DNA from: Mycocentrospora acerina
Lineage: Eukaryota > Ascomycota > Dothideomycetes > Pleosporales
Direction of reading: 5' to 3'
Assembly: GCA_022701365.1 (NCBI GenBank)
Contig: JAKUHH010000040.1
Coordinates: forward strand, 744,001-808,000
DNA length: 64,000 bases
The notes beneath the pieces were generated by a model. That model did not search any database and was not told where the DNA came from. It saw nothing but the letters and a program-made list of their open reading frames with translations. A program made the position numbers and the translations under genes. Positions 1 to 11,863 of this stretch are shown piece after piece (positions within the stretch are counted from its first letter, which is position 1; every line of letters starts with the position of its first letter).

Positions 1-523
1 AATGCAGCCTGATGACTGCTGCATTAGCGCAAAAGACACCGATCGAGGCTCGTCTTGGCTTAGCTCAGGACGTTGCTCGATCTCGGTGGCGCAAATTTAG
101 AGGAGAAAAATGTACGATATTGGAAATCACATAGCCATTTTCATAATTCGATAAATTTTTAACCTTAGTTTGCAGATTTCTGGTAATAACTTCCTCTTGT
201 GTGGTGGAGATGGCATCGTATCGTACACGCGGAATAGAGTGGACGTTCGGTCTGGAAATTGAGCTGTTGGAGATATCGGCGAACAGAATGTTTCTCACGT
301 CTACACTGTCTTAGATGCTAATGCAACTCGATGACCGGGCAGATGTGGGTATTGTTAGGTGAACCGAGCATTTAGAGCTACGGTAGAGATTAGAACGGTA
401 ATACGACTAAAGTCCGGTGGCATAGAAATAGAGAAACACAGCTGCATTTCTCAATAGTTTAAACAAAACCATCACCTTTGATCACGATTTTCCACTTCTC
501 AGTCCCAACCTCGGGCAGTGAAT
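1..523. other. Intergenic, left edge
   Basis: No gene is supported here. The one open frame on the minus strand (65-298) has no family features and no splice context. The right half should hold the promoter of the aldo/keto reductase that starts at 524. I saw no clear regulatory motif. Confidence 0.5.
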
Positions 524-1679
524 ATGGTTAAGACACTCCAATTCCAGGACATTCAGGTCCCTACCCCAGGCTTCGGCGCCATGGGCCTTAACCACGGCTA
601 TGGCAGCGATCTAAGCCTTGAAGAAGCCGAGCCGATCTTGCTGAAAGCGATTGAGCTCGGATGTACATTCTGGGACACAGCGGTCGCCTATAAAGCAGGT
701 CTCAATGAGAAACTGCTAGGCGACTTCATCAGGAAACATAATGTCCGCGAAAAATTGTTCAGTGAGTGAAATTCTTCGATGATATCTTACAGACATCCAT
801 TGCTGACCAATTACTACTAGTTGCCTCTAAATGTGGAGTTACATGCCTCAATGGTGAACCTAGGCGCATAACTAATTCCGCAAGCCACATTGAAGAATAC
901 ATCGAAGGCACTATCGAGAGACTTGGCTTCGCCCCGGATCTCTACTACCTGCATCGTATAGACCCCAACACTCCTCTTGAAGAGTCTATCCCAGCACTTG
1001 ATAGTATCCGAAAGGCAGGAAAGACAAAGTACATTGGTCTTTCTGAGTGCTCTGCGAATACGTTGCGCAAGGCTAACTCAAGTCAGTCAATAAACATCTA
1101 CCTCCTCACGCATATCGCTAACTCCATTATAGTTGCCAAGATCGATGCTGTTCAAGCAGAGTACTCGGCTTTCGAGACGGTGCACGAAACAGACGGTCTG
1201 ATTGACACAGCGAAGGAGCTGGGAGTGGCATATGTCGCGTATAGCCCACTGGGTAATGGATGGCTTGCGGACAATTTTGACTACAAGTCTCCTGAAGACT
1301 TCGCGCCCAACGACTACCGCCGAACAGGTAAGATTCCAATCCAAACCACGATCCAAATTGCAGCAACTGCTCACACTCAACAGTTCCTAAATTACAAGGC
1401 GAGAACTTCTACAAGAACAAAACTATTGTGGAGGAGATCAAGAAAATCGCATCGAGGAAGGGCTGCACGACTTCTCAGATAGCACTTGCATGGGTTGCCA
1501 GCCAAGGCATGATTGCTATTCCCGGTACAACCAAGTCGACGCGCCTTGCAGAGAATTGGGCATCGAGGGATATCGAGTTGACAGAGGAGGAGAGAGATGA
1601 GATGCGCAAGGTCATTGATGCTGCAAAACCAATTGGCAACAGATTCGCCCCCGCCCTTCAGGCGGTGGTTGGTCATTAG
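524..1679 (+). CDS. Aldo/keto reductase (four exons)
   Basis: NAD(P)H-dependent oxidoreductase of the aldo/keto reductase superfamily, probably cytosolic; substrate unknown. Exons 524-761, 821-1081, 1133-1327 and 1384-1679 give 329 residues, the usual length for the YakC/AKR13-like group. All four tetrad elements are visible: Asp in FWDTA, Tyr in AVAYKAG, Lys in IASKCG (rebuilt across intron 1) and His in YYLHRID. Late motifs include AYSPLGNGWL and IPGTTKSTRLAEN, the cofactor phosphate-binding end of the barrel. The ATG at 524 is preferred to the in-frame GTG at 518. The 51-nt second intron is a multiple of three without a stop, so an unspliced frame reads through it, but splicing restores the conserved AKIDAVQAEYS region. 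It converges on the DnaJ gene. Confidence 0.88.
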
Positions 1680-2115
1680 AGCAAGAACAGTATCATTCAA
1701 GAAATTACCACATCTCATTTTCTACCTAAGCCCCTCCCCCATAGCAAATAGCAGAGGACTCATCCTTCTAAGAGAACGCCCCCTTGCTTCGCACAAAGCA
1801 GAAAAGAAGAAAGGAAAAGGAAAGACACAGGCATAACGATGTCGTTTGAAAGCAATACCCACAAACTGCCGATCTAAATGGCAAGGAACCCGAAACAAGA
1901 CCTTGAAATGCTTTCGATGCCACGAGAAGAAAATTCTCGCGTTCAAGCTTCTCAATCGAGAGCCGAGCGAGCGGCCTGAGCAAAACACTTCCGTCCCAAT
2001 GCAAAACGTCTCCAGAAGTCACGACGCCATACTCTTCTTTTGGTATCAATGCGTGTCTTCGTTGCCCTTCATACCCCATAAGTATCGTGAATCATGCTTA
2101 ACTCCCCGCACGCAT
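1680..2115. other. Convergent intergenic region
   Basis: Spacer between the 3' ends of the aldo/keto reductase and the DnaJ gene. It contains purine-rich runs (1800-1830) and presumably both 3' UTRs. No coding or RNA feature could be supported. Confidence 0.5.
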
Positions 2116-3437
2116 TTACTGCGATGCACACTGCACGCGCTCAGCGCCAGGGTGCATTTCATCGTCGTCATCGTCCATGCCGCCCATGCCGCGTGCGCGC
2201 TGGTTCTCCCTTGTGGGGTCGACATCCTCAAGCGTGAAATCATCGGTCATGGCGTCTGCTGGTGGCAAAGAGTCAGGGACCTTGCGTGCGGGCAAAACGG
2301 ACTCGAGAGCGCGGATCTGCTCGGGGTCCATGGGGCCACCCTCAGCGTTGAGCAGCTTCTCGGGGAACTTGACGTCGAACTGAATGTACAAGTTGCCAAA
2401 GTCGTGGTGTCGGTATGAGGGCATACCCTGGCCGCGGATGACCTTGACGTCGCCGGGGCTAATGCACTCGCCGGGGATGATGTCGACAGTCAACCACCGG
2501 TCGTCGAGGTGCTCAATGTGGATTTGGCCACCCGCCAGAGCAGTCAGCAGGTCAATCTCACACTGGTAGAAGAGGTCGTCGTCTTTGCGCTGGAAGCGAG
2601 TGTGGGGCTTCTGCTCAATCTCGAAGACGACATCGCCGGGCTCGACGCCAGGCAATTGGTCGCCCTCGCCACGGAACTCGATCTTGTGACCAGACTTGAC
2701 GCCACGGTCAACGTGGACGTGCAGGACCTTGCGCTCAATGATGGTCTTCTTGCCGTTGCACTGCTTGCACCTGTCCTTGTCGCGGATGATCTCGCCCTCT
2801 CCCTGGCAGTCGGGGCACACAGTCTGGAAGCGCTGGATCATAGGACCCATCTGCCTCATCATGTGCTTCATGCCGCGTCCGTCGCAGCCAGCGCACTTCT
2901 TGACGGCACCCTCCTTGCCGCCAACGCCGTGGCACTTGGGGCAGATGACCGACTTCTGCAGAGCAAGCTTCGAGACCTTGCCGCGGTAGATGTCCTCGAG
3001 AGACACCTTGTGGACGTGCGAGATGGTGCGCGCCTTCTTGGGGCCCTGTTCGCGCTGACCGCCACCGCCAAACATGCCTCCAAATGGACCGCCGCCACCG
3101 CCAAAGAACTGCGCAAACAGATCCTCGGCCGCCATACCGCCGCCGCCTCCGCCGCCCTGCTCGAGGCCCTCCTCACCATACTGGTCGTATATTTGTCGTC
3201 TCTGAGGGTCTGAAAGCACCTCGTATGCGTGTGAAAGGTCCTTGAACTTGTCGGCGGCGTCGGGGTTGTGGGCGTTCTTATCCGGGTGCCACTTGAGCGC
3301 ACCCTTTTTGTACGCAGACTTTAGTTGTGCCTCGGAGGCATCTGGCGCCACCTGCTACTGTTAATACGACTACTTAGCCGCTCATCAGAGGCTGTACATA
3401 CGCCGAGGATCTCGTAGAACTTGGTCTCTTTGACCAT
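2116..3437 (-). CDS. YDJ1: Type I DnaJ/Hsp40 co-chaperone, prenylated
   Basis: Class I J-protein that stimulates Hsp70 ATPase and delivers clients; the yeast orthologue works at the cytosolic face of ER and mitochondria. Exons 3437-3402 (MVKETKFYEILG) and 3351-2116 give 423 residues. In order: J domain with HPD at about residues 34-36, a Gly-rich and Gly-Phe linker at about 75-110, four CxxC zinc-finger repeats near 149, 165, 191 and 207, the C-terminal client-binding domains, an acidic tail and a final CASQ. CASQ is a CaaX farnesylation box, identical to that of yeast Ydj1. The ATG at 3437 is chosen because the 12-codon first exon restores the start of the J domain. A candidate heat-shock element lies about 400 bp upstream. 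Confidence 0.95.
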
Positions 3438-4590
3438 TGTAGCGGTTAATGGTTGGGTGGTGGTGGAGACGAGGGGCTAGCGGGGTTGCGAACGTCGTCG
3501 TGGAGGGGCCTTGGTGAGGTTACGTAGGGACTTTTTGCGGGCACTCTTTCGCTATGTTCTGCGATTCTTGTCCGGTCAGCGTTCAGGCTCCAAATGAGGA
3601 GTTGCAGGGTGAGTTTGCGTCCAGCCTCGACATAGAATACAGTGCAGAACGTCGCCGCCTCCAGATCAATCAAAAAGTGCTTACCGATGCTTAATGAAAC
3701 TTTGATTTAACTGTTTTGCAAAAAGGAGTAGGTGAAGTACAGTTCACACCTGAGATGTCGTAGTCTGTGTCAAGGGCAAAAGCTGCGGCTTTGTGTATTT
3801 AAAAAGTAGCCCAACCGGGGCGTCGTTGCAAATGCGCCGGACAGAAGTTTCTAAGCGTTTCGACGCCCTTCCACGGCCTCTGCTTCGCCCCTGCGCGGCT
3901 GAAAACACCCGTCTGTCTGCTCAAACAACGGACACGTCCCCGCACAGCGTGACGATCTCTGAAAACTCAAAATAATAACTATGCAAGGTCAGAAACCTGC
4001 AAAAATGTCCCTGTTGCAGTTGTTTGCAGTTTCCGTTTTCGACGAACCATACTCAAGTCCCTCTAAGCTACCCAATCAGCTAGCAGCGGATCGAAGTATG
4101 CTTACCTATCATTCGTGCATCTATTGCTTCCAACTTGCATCCGTTAGCCAAAGATTGTCCTTCAGGCTGCACTGCATGATTTAGGCCAAGGCAGCCTTGA
4201 TGTCAGCAGAGTGTAGTCGATGCCTATCTTTATTGGATACTTGTAGTTCATGTGTTTCAGCCCCAGGCCGCCACAAGACATGTTAATACACCAGGGAAAT
4301 GGCACATGTACGACGCCTCACAGCATTGACCTGCGGTAATTAGGGTCCACATCGAACTCTAGGCTAGGCCAGTGTGTCACGTGCATAAGGTGGATATTCA
4401 TATGGTAGAGAGACTGGAAAGTGATGGGAATAGGGGAATACGTATACATTGAGATAGCCGCATTGCAAAACGGTGAGTGTGGGGAGCTGCTAGGAACTTG
4501 AATCAAGGAACACCGAGAGACGGGTCAAGATATTGAAAACGGAGCAAGTGAAGTCATTTGAGCATTGATTTGACTGGTCTGGTCATTTCT
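3438..4590. other. Intergenic region upstream of the DnaJ gene
   Basis: About 1.15 kb between the DnaJ start and the 3' end of the uroporphyrinogen decarboxylase gene, both on the minus strand. Short open frames here lack family features. The only structured site I noticed is a heat-shock-element-like array at 3843-3862, listed separately. Confidence 0.5.
3843..3862. promoter_or_regulatory. Candidate heat-shock element
   Basis: AGAAGTTTCTAAGCGTTTCG reads as four adjoining 5-bp units: nGAAn, nTTCn, a degenerate unit and nTTCn. Three of the four match the HSF1 consensus in correct phase and alternation. It lies about 405 bp upstream of the ATG of the Hsp40 gene, a class of gene normally driven by HSF1. 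Distance and the degenerate unit keep confidence modest. Confidence 0.35.
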
Positions 4591-5886
4591 TTACGAAGAC
4601 GTCAGTCGGTGAATCTCCTCGAAGTAGAACCTCAGGTCATCTGGCTTTACAAATGGTGTAATTCCTGGACATTATTAGCACTTAATCAAGAACTTTTGCA
4701 TAGACATCCATACCGTGACCTAGGTTGGCGATCCAGCCCTGCTTGCCGCCGCCAAAGCCAGCAACCATGTTCTCCACCACTTTGGTGATAGATTCCCGAG
4801 TTCCATACAACACACCAGGATCAGCGTTTCCTTGCAGAGTCTTCCCCTTCACCCTAGCAATCTTGTAGGCTTCAGCTGGGTCGTGTAGCCAGTCCAAACC
4901 AATGGTATTGTACTTCGAATCACAGAGATCGGACAATGCGTACCACGCTCCCTTTGCGAAGACGGTCATCGGAACGGGCTCAAGACCTTTAGATTCGAGG
5001 CGTGCTGGCAGGTTGTCGGCAATATAGTTGAGGTATGGCAGAGCAAAGGTTTCGAAAGAGGAAGGCGACAGCTCGCCAGCCCACGAGTCGAAGACTTGAA
5101 TCATCTACCAATTGTCAGCATCAAGTTTTGTCTCAAACGCTAAGCTACTTACTTGTGCTCCAGCCTGTACCTGCAAGGCTAGGTATTCTACACAAATCTC
5201 TGCGATTTTCTGCAGCAACGCCTTGCTCTCCTCCGGGTATTTGTATATCCAGGTTTTTGTCTGAATGAACATCTTGCTGCCTCCTCCTTCAACCATATAG
5301 CACAAGAGCGTCCAGGGTGCGCCACAGAACCCAATCAGTGGTACCCTTCCGGCCAGTTTTTGCCTTGTCAGGGTGATGGCTTTGTATACATAGTCCAGCG
5401 ACTCCTTCACATCCACATCTCTTTCAAGAACTTCTTTATACTGTTGGTCGTCTGGCGTTTGGAGTGGGTCGGGGAAGTGAGGCCCCTTCTTGTCCACCAT
5501 GATGACCTCCATCCCCATTGCTTGGGGTATAACGAGGATGTCAGAGAAGATGATGGCAGCATCGATGAGTCCTTCGTAGCGTTCGATAGGCTGAAGTGTC
5601 AATGTGGAAGCGATTTCGGGGCTTCGGCAGCACTCGAAGAAATCATTCTTGCCTTTCGCCTCATGATATTCAGGAAGATAGCGCCCAGCTGTGCACTGTG
5701 AGTTTTAATGCATACCAATGCAGGCGGAAGCTTCATACCCTGACGCATCACCCATATAGGCGGGCGTTCAACCTTTTCGCCTGCCAATTATTAGTGATTG
5801 ATTCTTGACCGTAGGTTTTGAATCAGCCTACCCCTTGCTGTGCGCAAGATCAGGTCATTTTTCATGGGCTCAAATTGAGGTGACAT
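4591..5886 (-). CDS. HEM12: Uroporphyrinogen decarboxylase
   Basis: Fifth step of haem synthesis: decarboxylates uroporphyrinogen III to coproporphyrinogen III in the cytosol. Exons 5886-5832, 5780-5739, 5688-5153, 5104-4714 and 4664-4591 give 365 residues, the normal size. Family motifs visible include WVMRQAGRYLPEY (formed across intron 2), AAIIFSDILVIPQAMGMEV, GRVPLIGFCGAPWTL, a GGG loop, TLQGNADP and IANLGHG followed by ITPFVKPDD across the last intron. The catalytic Asp sits in IIFSD and the substrate-binding Arg in MRQAGR. The last 74-nt exon is easily missed: without it the frame stops early after an unrelated tail. The gene shares a 161-bp divergent promoter with MSH1. Confidence 0.95.
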
Positions 5887-6047
5887 TGTTGCTGTGTGAT
5901 GAAAGAGGTGCAGATGCGCATGCTCGGATTTCGAAGTGAACTCAATCAACCCCGCGTCATTTTGATGCTATACCGAATTGAGACGCGTTCCTGCATTACA
6001 GCTTCCATCACCCGCAACGCCGAGGCAACACTATCGCGCCCTCTATC

Positions 6048-9000
6048 ATGCCTCTGCAGCATTTTCGATACACGACGCGTATCAGATTTGCTCGATTGTC
6101 ATGGAATCTCAAATTAGCTCCGCGAGTATGCAGCAATGCTTCAAAGATGCTCTTCTCAAACTTAACGCGACCACGCGCGAAACCACGTGCATTGGAGGCA
6201 ACATTATGTCAAAGGCCCCAACATCGAGGTGCGAAGAAGAAGTCCACAGTAGAGCTCGGTGAAATGTTACAAGGGGCTATCACAACAAGTGCATTACCAC
6301 CGCAACAGGATGAAGAGCCAGACTATCCTCCATTATTACAGCAAGTACGCAACAACATGCTCAAATTCAGCCATTGTGTACTGGTCACACGGGTTGGTGG
6401 TTTTTACGAGGTAAATATATGTATTTTGGTCTTCTGCTCTAGCTGATGTAAGTAGCTTTACTTTGAACATGCAGACGAGTATGCTCCCCTTCTCAATATA
6501 AAGAAGATCAAGAGGAAGACAAGCAAGGCTAGTAAGAAGCCCGCAGTATCAATGGTCAGTGAGAATTATACTTGCTTATCTTTAGTTATATTGACAGCGA
6601 CAGGCTGGTTTTCCTGCATATCAACTAGATCGTTACCTGAAAATTTTGGTCCAGGACCTCAATAAACATGTCGCCATTAGTGATGAATTCGTCAACGATG
6701 CGCCAACAAGAGCAAAAGGAGATCCTCAGTTCACCCGAAGAGTCTCTCGTGTCATTACACCTGGTACTCTGATCGACGAACACTTTATGGATCCTTGGGA
6801 GAACAACTACTTGCTCAGCATTCACGTCAATCCAGATGTACTAAAGGAGAGCTCACTGAGAGACAGTCCAGGCAGCCCAGGTGTATCTTCAGTCCTTAAT
6901 CTACCTCGCACTGAGGTCGGGCTAGCCTGGATGGATCTCTCCAGCGGAGATTTCTCCACTCAAGCAACAGACATAGCTTCTTTACCTTCGGCGGTGGCTC
7001 GTATCAGACCAAGAGAGATAGTTCTTGATAGTATATTTCAGAAACAAGAAAATTCTCGTATTGTATCGATTCTAGAAGAAGACGGGAACACCATTACTTT
7101 CCAAAAGCCTTCCGAAAATGTACTTACTTCGAAAGAGTGGCTACCTTTACTCAAGGATGCGGTCGATGATTTCGACGCAGCTAACTTTGCGCTAAGTGAG
7201 GTGGCTGCAGGTGGTTCACTCTTGCATTATGTCAAGCATCAGTTACTTGGCTCCCAGACCCGATTGCAAGCTCCTGTGAGACATCAGGCTAACGACTATA
7301 TGAGCATCGACAAGAACAGTCTCAGAGCACTTGAGATCAGGAGTACTATTCGTGATGGGCTCTATGAAGGTAGTTTGCTACACTCATTGAAGAAGACAGT
7401 TACCAAAAGTGGAACCAGATTGCTCACCCAACGCTTGTGTAAGCAGACATGTTTTGGCCAGTAAATTTAAGGCTAACAGAATTAGCTGTGCCCTCCATGT
7501 CCTTGTCAACAATTAACGAGAGACTAGATTTGGTTGAAGAGATGATCGAATATCCGCAACTTCGCCAAGACGTAGTCGCATTTCTCGAGCAGACCTTTGA
7601 CTCGCTTCGCCTAGTAACCAAATTCGCTTATGGCCGTGGCGATGCAGATGATCTCATGGAACTCTCCAAAACTATATTTACCACCTCCGAGATTGTCAGG
7701 CATCTTCGTAAACACACTGCTTCAAGGAATTCTACCCCATTAGGTCACACTCATGGAGGATTGGAAACTCGACGAATGCATTGTTTGCCGGCATTAGAAC
7801 GCCGTTTTGACTTGGAGCAGCCTACCAAGCTAGCAGAATGCATACAAGACGCCATTGATGAAGAAGGGCTGTCCGAGTATCACCGCATCGAGAATGAAGA
7901 AGCTGATGAGATTTCAGACTTGGCCCAGGATGTATTAGCACGCGAAGCTGGAGAAGACGATCTCAAAGCCATGCCGAAGCGGGTTCAACCAAAACCACAT
8001 ATGATTGAACCCAGCGTCAAGAAGGCAACAGATGGACGGGCAGATGTGTATATTATGAAGCGGAAAGCCAGTGCGCTTTTGGAACGACTCCACAAATCGT
8101 TAGACTTGATGGAAAAGCAGAGAGTAGAATTGGAGAACAAGCTGCGCCGACAGATGGGTACAGAAACACTGACGCTCAAGTGGACGCCTAGCCTCGCTCA
8201 CGTTGCCTTTGTACGAGGGAAGGATACTTCCCGCGTCACCGATCACTATCCAAAGAGTTTGAGCAGCAGCAGATCAACGCGCTCCTTCCAAGTCCCTGAA
8301 TGGACGCAGCTAGGGGCGAGAATGGATGAGACCCGCTATCGCATCCGCAGCGAAGAGCAGCGTGTGTTGAGTGATTTACGCGGGGGCGTGATTAAGAATC
8401 TAGTCAGACTACGACGGAATGCTTCTGTTCTGGATGAGCTGGACGTCGCATGTGCCTTTGCCATTCTTGCCATTGAAAAGAATTTCGTGCGACCTATCAT
8501 CAATGCTGGAACTTCACACCACATCGTCGGTGGGCGCCATCCAGTAGTGGAAACCGGTCTTATGGATCAGGGACGCCAGTTCTCACCAAATGATTGCCTC
8601 CTCGGCGTTGAGGAAAGGATATGGTTGATTACTGGCCCAAACATGGCGGGCAAGAGCACATATCTAAGGCAGAATGCACTCATCTCGATTCTCGCGCAAA
8701 CTGGTTCTTTTGTCCCAGCCGAGTATGCAGAGATTGGCTTGGTAGACAAGGTCTTCAGTCGTGTGGGTTCTGCAGACAACCTGTACCAAGATCAATCCAC
8801 ATTCATGGTAGAGATGCTGGAGACGGCGCATATTCTCAAAGAAGCCACGTCCCGCTCTTTCGTTATCATGGACGAAGTCGGTAGAGGAACGACACCCGAG
8901 GATGGAATTGCAGTAGGCTATGCTTGTCTTCATCATCTTTACCATGTCAACCAGTGCCGAACGTTGTTCGCGACTCATTTCCACAAGCTGACTGACATGA

Positions 9001-9326
9001 CAAAAGACTTTGAGAAGTTGGGTTGTTATTGCAATGACGTGGTTGAGCAATCAAACGGCGAGTTCTCGTATGTGCATCGACTAAGTAAGGGCGTGAATCG
9101 GGAGAGTCATGCTTTGAAGGTTGCTAGAGTAGCTGGTGAGTCAACACAGGTTTACGATAAAGTTTCCTGGTTTCCGTCGAAGTGTGCTCTTTCCGTTTCT
9201 ACATACTAAAATTTGCTAGGTCTTCCTGAAGATGCAATTGCAGTTGCTGCCCAGGTCCTCCAACAACTCAAACCTTCCATCGTGGAGCAAGAGCGTGCAA
9301 AAGGGCATTTAAAGGCAGCAGCATAA
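6048..9326 (+). CDS. MSH1: Mitochondrial DNA mismatch repair protein MSH1
   Basis: MutS-family ATPase needed to keep mitochondrial DNA stable in fungi. Exons 6048-6410, 6456-6554, 6604-7438, 7486-9135 and 9220-9326 give 1,017 residues, close to yeast Msh1. The first 70 residues are rich in Arg and Lys and almost free of acids, as expected of a mitochondrial presequence. The mismatch-recognition domain carries VGGFYE-LYFEHADEYAP, the Phe-X-Glu motif formed across intron 1. The ATPase has Walker A GPNMAGKST near residue 816, an ST-containing Walker B strand VIMDEVGRGT near 893 and the ATHFHKL switch. Intron 1 is only 45 nt. The start is the first ATG after the HEM12 promoter and gives the cleanest presequence. 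Confidence 0.94.
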
Positions 9327-9652
9327 CAAACAAATTGAAGTGTTTATACATGTCGATCAACCTTGTCTCTTTTCATCACGACACACTAACACATCGATAG
9401 CCATCGTATCTACAGTCAGAATTACCTCACTGTACTCCTTATCACTTTACACATCGCTCTTTTATTGTTTACATACGGTGTCCGACCATTTATGTCTCTT
9501 TCATCTCAAGACTGATCAACATCTCCCCTTCTCCGAGCTTTCCACTCTCTCATTGCGTTCCGAAAATGCAGGCGACGATCAAAATTACTTGCATACTTCT
9601 CACTTACAGGGTTCTTGACTTCCTCGTTCGTTTGAAGCTCTATCTCATAAGA
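9327..9652. other. MSH1 3' flank
   Basis: Pyrimidine-rich sequence following MSH1. No gene or RNA could be supported. An acceptor-like CTTACAG at about 9609 could belong to an upstream exon of the following weak ORF, but I cannot build a matching donor with confidence. Confidence 0.4.
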
Positions 9653-10375
9653 ATGCCTGACCTGGAAGACGATTCCGTCTGTTTTTCCACACGCCTCTGC
9701 AAAGTAATTATGACAAGACTTCTCAAACATGCGATCCAATATCGGGGTATCGAGTACGCCCACACCCATTCGCACCTTTACCAGACTTTAACCGAACCAA
9801 CCAACAATGGCTGGACTCAAAATATAGCCTTAACCTCAAGTTCCCACGCCGCCTTCACTGACGATGACGAACAAGAGTTTAGTAGTCACCCAGCATTTAC
9901 CAGTAGGAGCAGTTCAGTCCATGTAGGGAATCCGATGAATATGATGGACACTAGTGTCGCGAATCCTCAACCAGAATGTTCTTCCGAAGATACGACGATG
10001 AACGGCACTGGGGCTCGGGCGATGTGTTCTTTGGTCATCAAATCTGTTAAATTAGCTGCAAACTCCCATCCTAAGCCTGGTACCTCGTCATCTCCATCAT
10101 ACTTTTCCGATTTTCCGAGTCTTCAACCTCAAGCCCAGGCTATACCTCAAACACCAGCTGCAAACGACGGTGGGGAGGAATATTTTCTCTGTGAATTTGG
10201 GTATTTAGCTCCTGTTATCCAATATTCTCACCAAGAAAGTACGCATGGAAGAGAAGTGCCTTTATCTCTGCCAGGACGGTTTAGGTCGTTGCCACCTCCG
10301 TTGTACTGCAGGTACTATAGCGAACCTCCGCCACCACCGTACGAGTTTGACGACAAAGAGGGCAAAGGTATTTGA
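9653..10375 (+). CDS. Hypothetical protein with PPxY motif
   Basis: Not recognised. An open frame of 240 codons from ATG 9653 (it extends further upstream to another ATG at 9566). The product is low in complexity: Ser/Thr/Pro-rich in the middle, with repeated short acidic patches (DDDEQEFS), and ends in a proline-rich stretch containing PPPPPYEFDD. PPPY fits the L/PPxY ligand of WW domains such as those of Rsp5/Nedd4 ligases. No membrane segment or known domain is visible. It might be a fast-evolving disordered adaptor, or a chance frame. No intron is needed, which is unusual in this window. Confidence 0.35.
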   Translation: MPDLEDDSVCFSTRLCKVIMTRLLKHAIQYRGIEYAHTHSHLYQTLTEPTNNGWTQNIALTSSSHAAFTDDDEQEFSSHPAFTSRSSSVHVGNPMNMMDTSVANPQPECSSEDTTMNGTGARAMCSLVIKSVKLAANSHPKPGTSSSPSYFSDFPSLQPQAQAIPQTPAANDGGEEYFLCEFGYLAPVIQYSHQESTHGREVPLSLPGRFRSLPPPLYCRYYSEPPPPPYEFDDKEGKGI

Positions 10376-10582
10376 TTTTTGGCGACTTTTGTGCATCAGG
10401 AACTGGGCGCTCATGCATCAATCAATACGCATGATTTGCATATGGCTTCAGCTCATGTGCGCGAATTCTTGTGGCCAAGAATATGCACAACGGCTAAAAA
10501 CGATGCAATTCTGAACATAATACTCCGACTCAGGGCATAAACCTTTGCAACCTTAACTACACACCACTACTCTTATTTTCCC

Positions 10583-11082
10583 TCATACATCATCCACCTC
10601 CCTCCACTTCTCCTTCATCAACTCGTTACTTACCTCACTCCCTTCATCCACCAACTTCCTTGCCCCTTCCGCCCCCACCACCGGAACCCTAACCTCGAAT
10701 CTCTTTCCCTCCGACGCGTCCCTTCCCTCGATCTGATACGGAAATGGCACCCACTCGGGTAGCAATCCTAGCTGCTTCAGCACCGTCCCCTGGTCCCAGC
10801 TAATATGCTCATGGCACAGCCTATCGCCGCGCATCCCAACGATTGATGTAAACGGAATCTCCAGGCGTTTGTTCGTTGGCGGTATACCAGGGAGCAGCCA
10901 GGGTATTTCGGTGGTATGGGTAAAGCTGAAGATGAACTCGTCGATGACGTGGGAGGTGCCAGTTGTGCGAGAAAGGAGAGCAAGGGATGTGTCTGGGGGA
11001 TTAGAGAAGATGAAATGGTGCGTGTAGAAGGATGTTAGAGCTGGCTTGCCGATTCCTCCCCTTTTGTTGATTGTCAGCTTGT

Positions 11083-11117
<35 letters not shown>

Positions 11118-11808
11118 AATATATTTCTCACGGATGCTAAGTAGAAAAAGAAGCAATGCAAGAAAGGAGAACTAGGAAGCTACTCACGTCATAGTGGGAA
11201 TATGATTGACATACGGCTCATCCACCATGGTCGCCATCGTCTTGCCCACATCCCGCTCCCCAAACTCATACTTGCAATGCTCTTCCCATACGGCCTCGAG
11301 GTCGAACCACGGCCCGTTGAGAAGCGGCTTCAAGAATGCGAGACTCCGCGTATGTGCGAGATCCGCACTGGCTTTGTGGTAGGCGTCGTCGTTAGGGAGC
11401 ATCCAGTTTGCGTCGTTCGTGGCGTCGATGTAGCAGTGTTCTTTTACGGTGGCGGGGTCGTCTGGGATGGAGAGCGTGGCAGGGGGGAAGGAGCATGATT
11501 CTCGACGCCGAGGGACGGGGCCAGCAGCGTGGATTAATTGGTGGGGAGTGGAGTATGTGGTGGGGTTGATTGAGTCGTTCAACGAGGAGAATTTCCTGCC
11601 GCCGTAGGAGACAATGGCTTTTATCTTTGGGTGAAGGTGGACTGCTTCGGAGACGTAAAAGGGGATGCGGGAGAGGTATGCTAGGAAAGTACATTAGCAG
11701 ATGATCATTTTTCCTTCTTTTCTCTCTTTACAAGTCTTCTCCCTTGTTTTTCATAGCGAAAAACTCATCGCCTCGATACTACTCTCTAGCTCTTGCTTCC
11801 TCGATGAA

Positions 11809-11863
<55 letters not shown>

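Noticed and set aside
2509..3213. Long plus-strand ORF opposite the DnaJ gene
   Set aside because: It is the antisense shadow of conserved DnaJ codons and has no features of its own.
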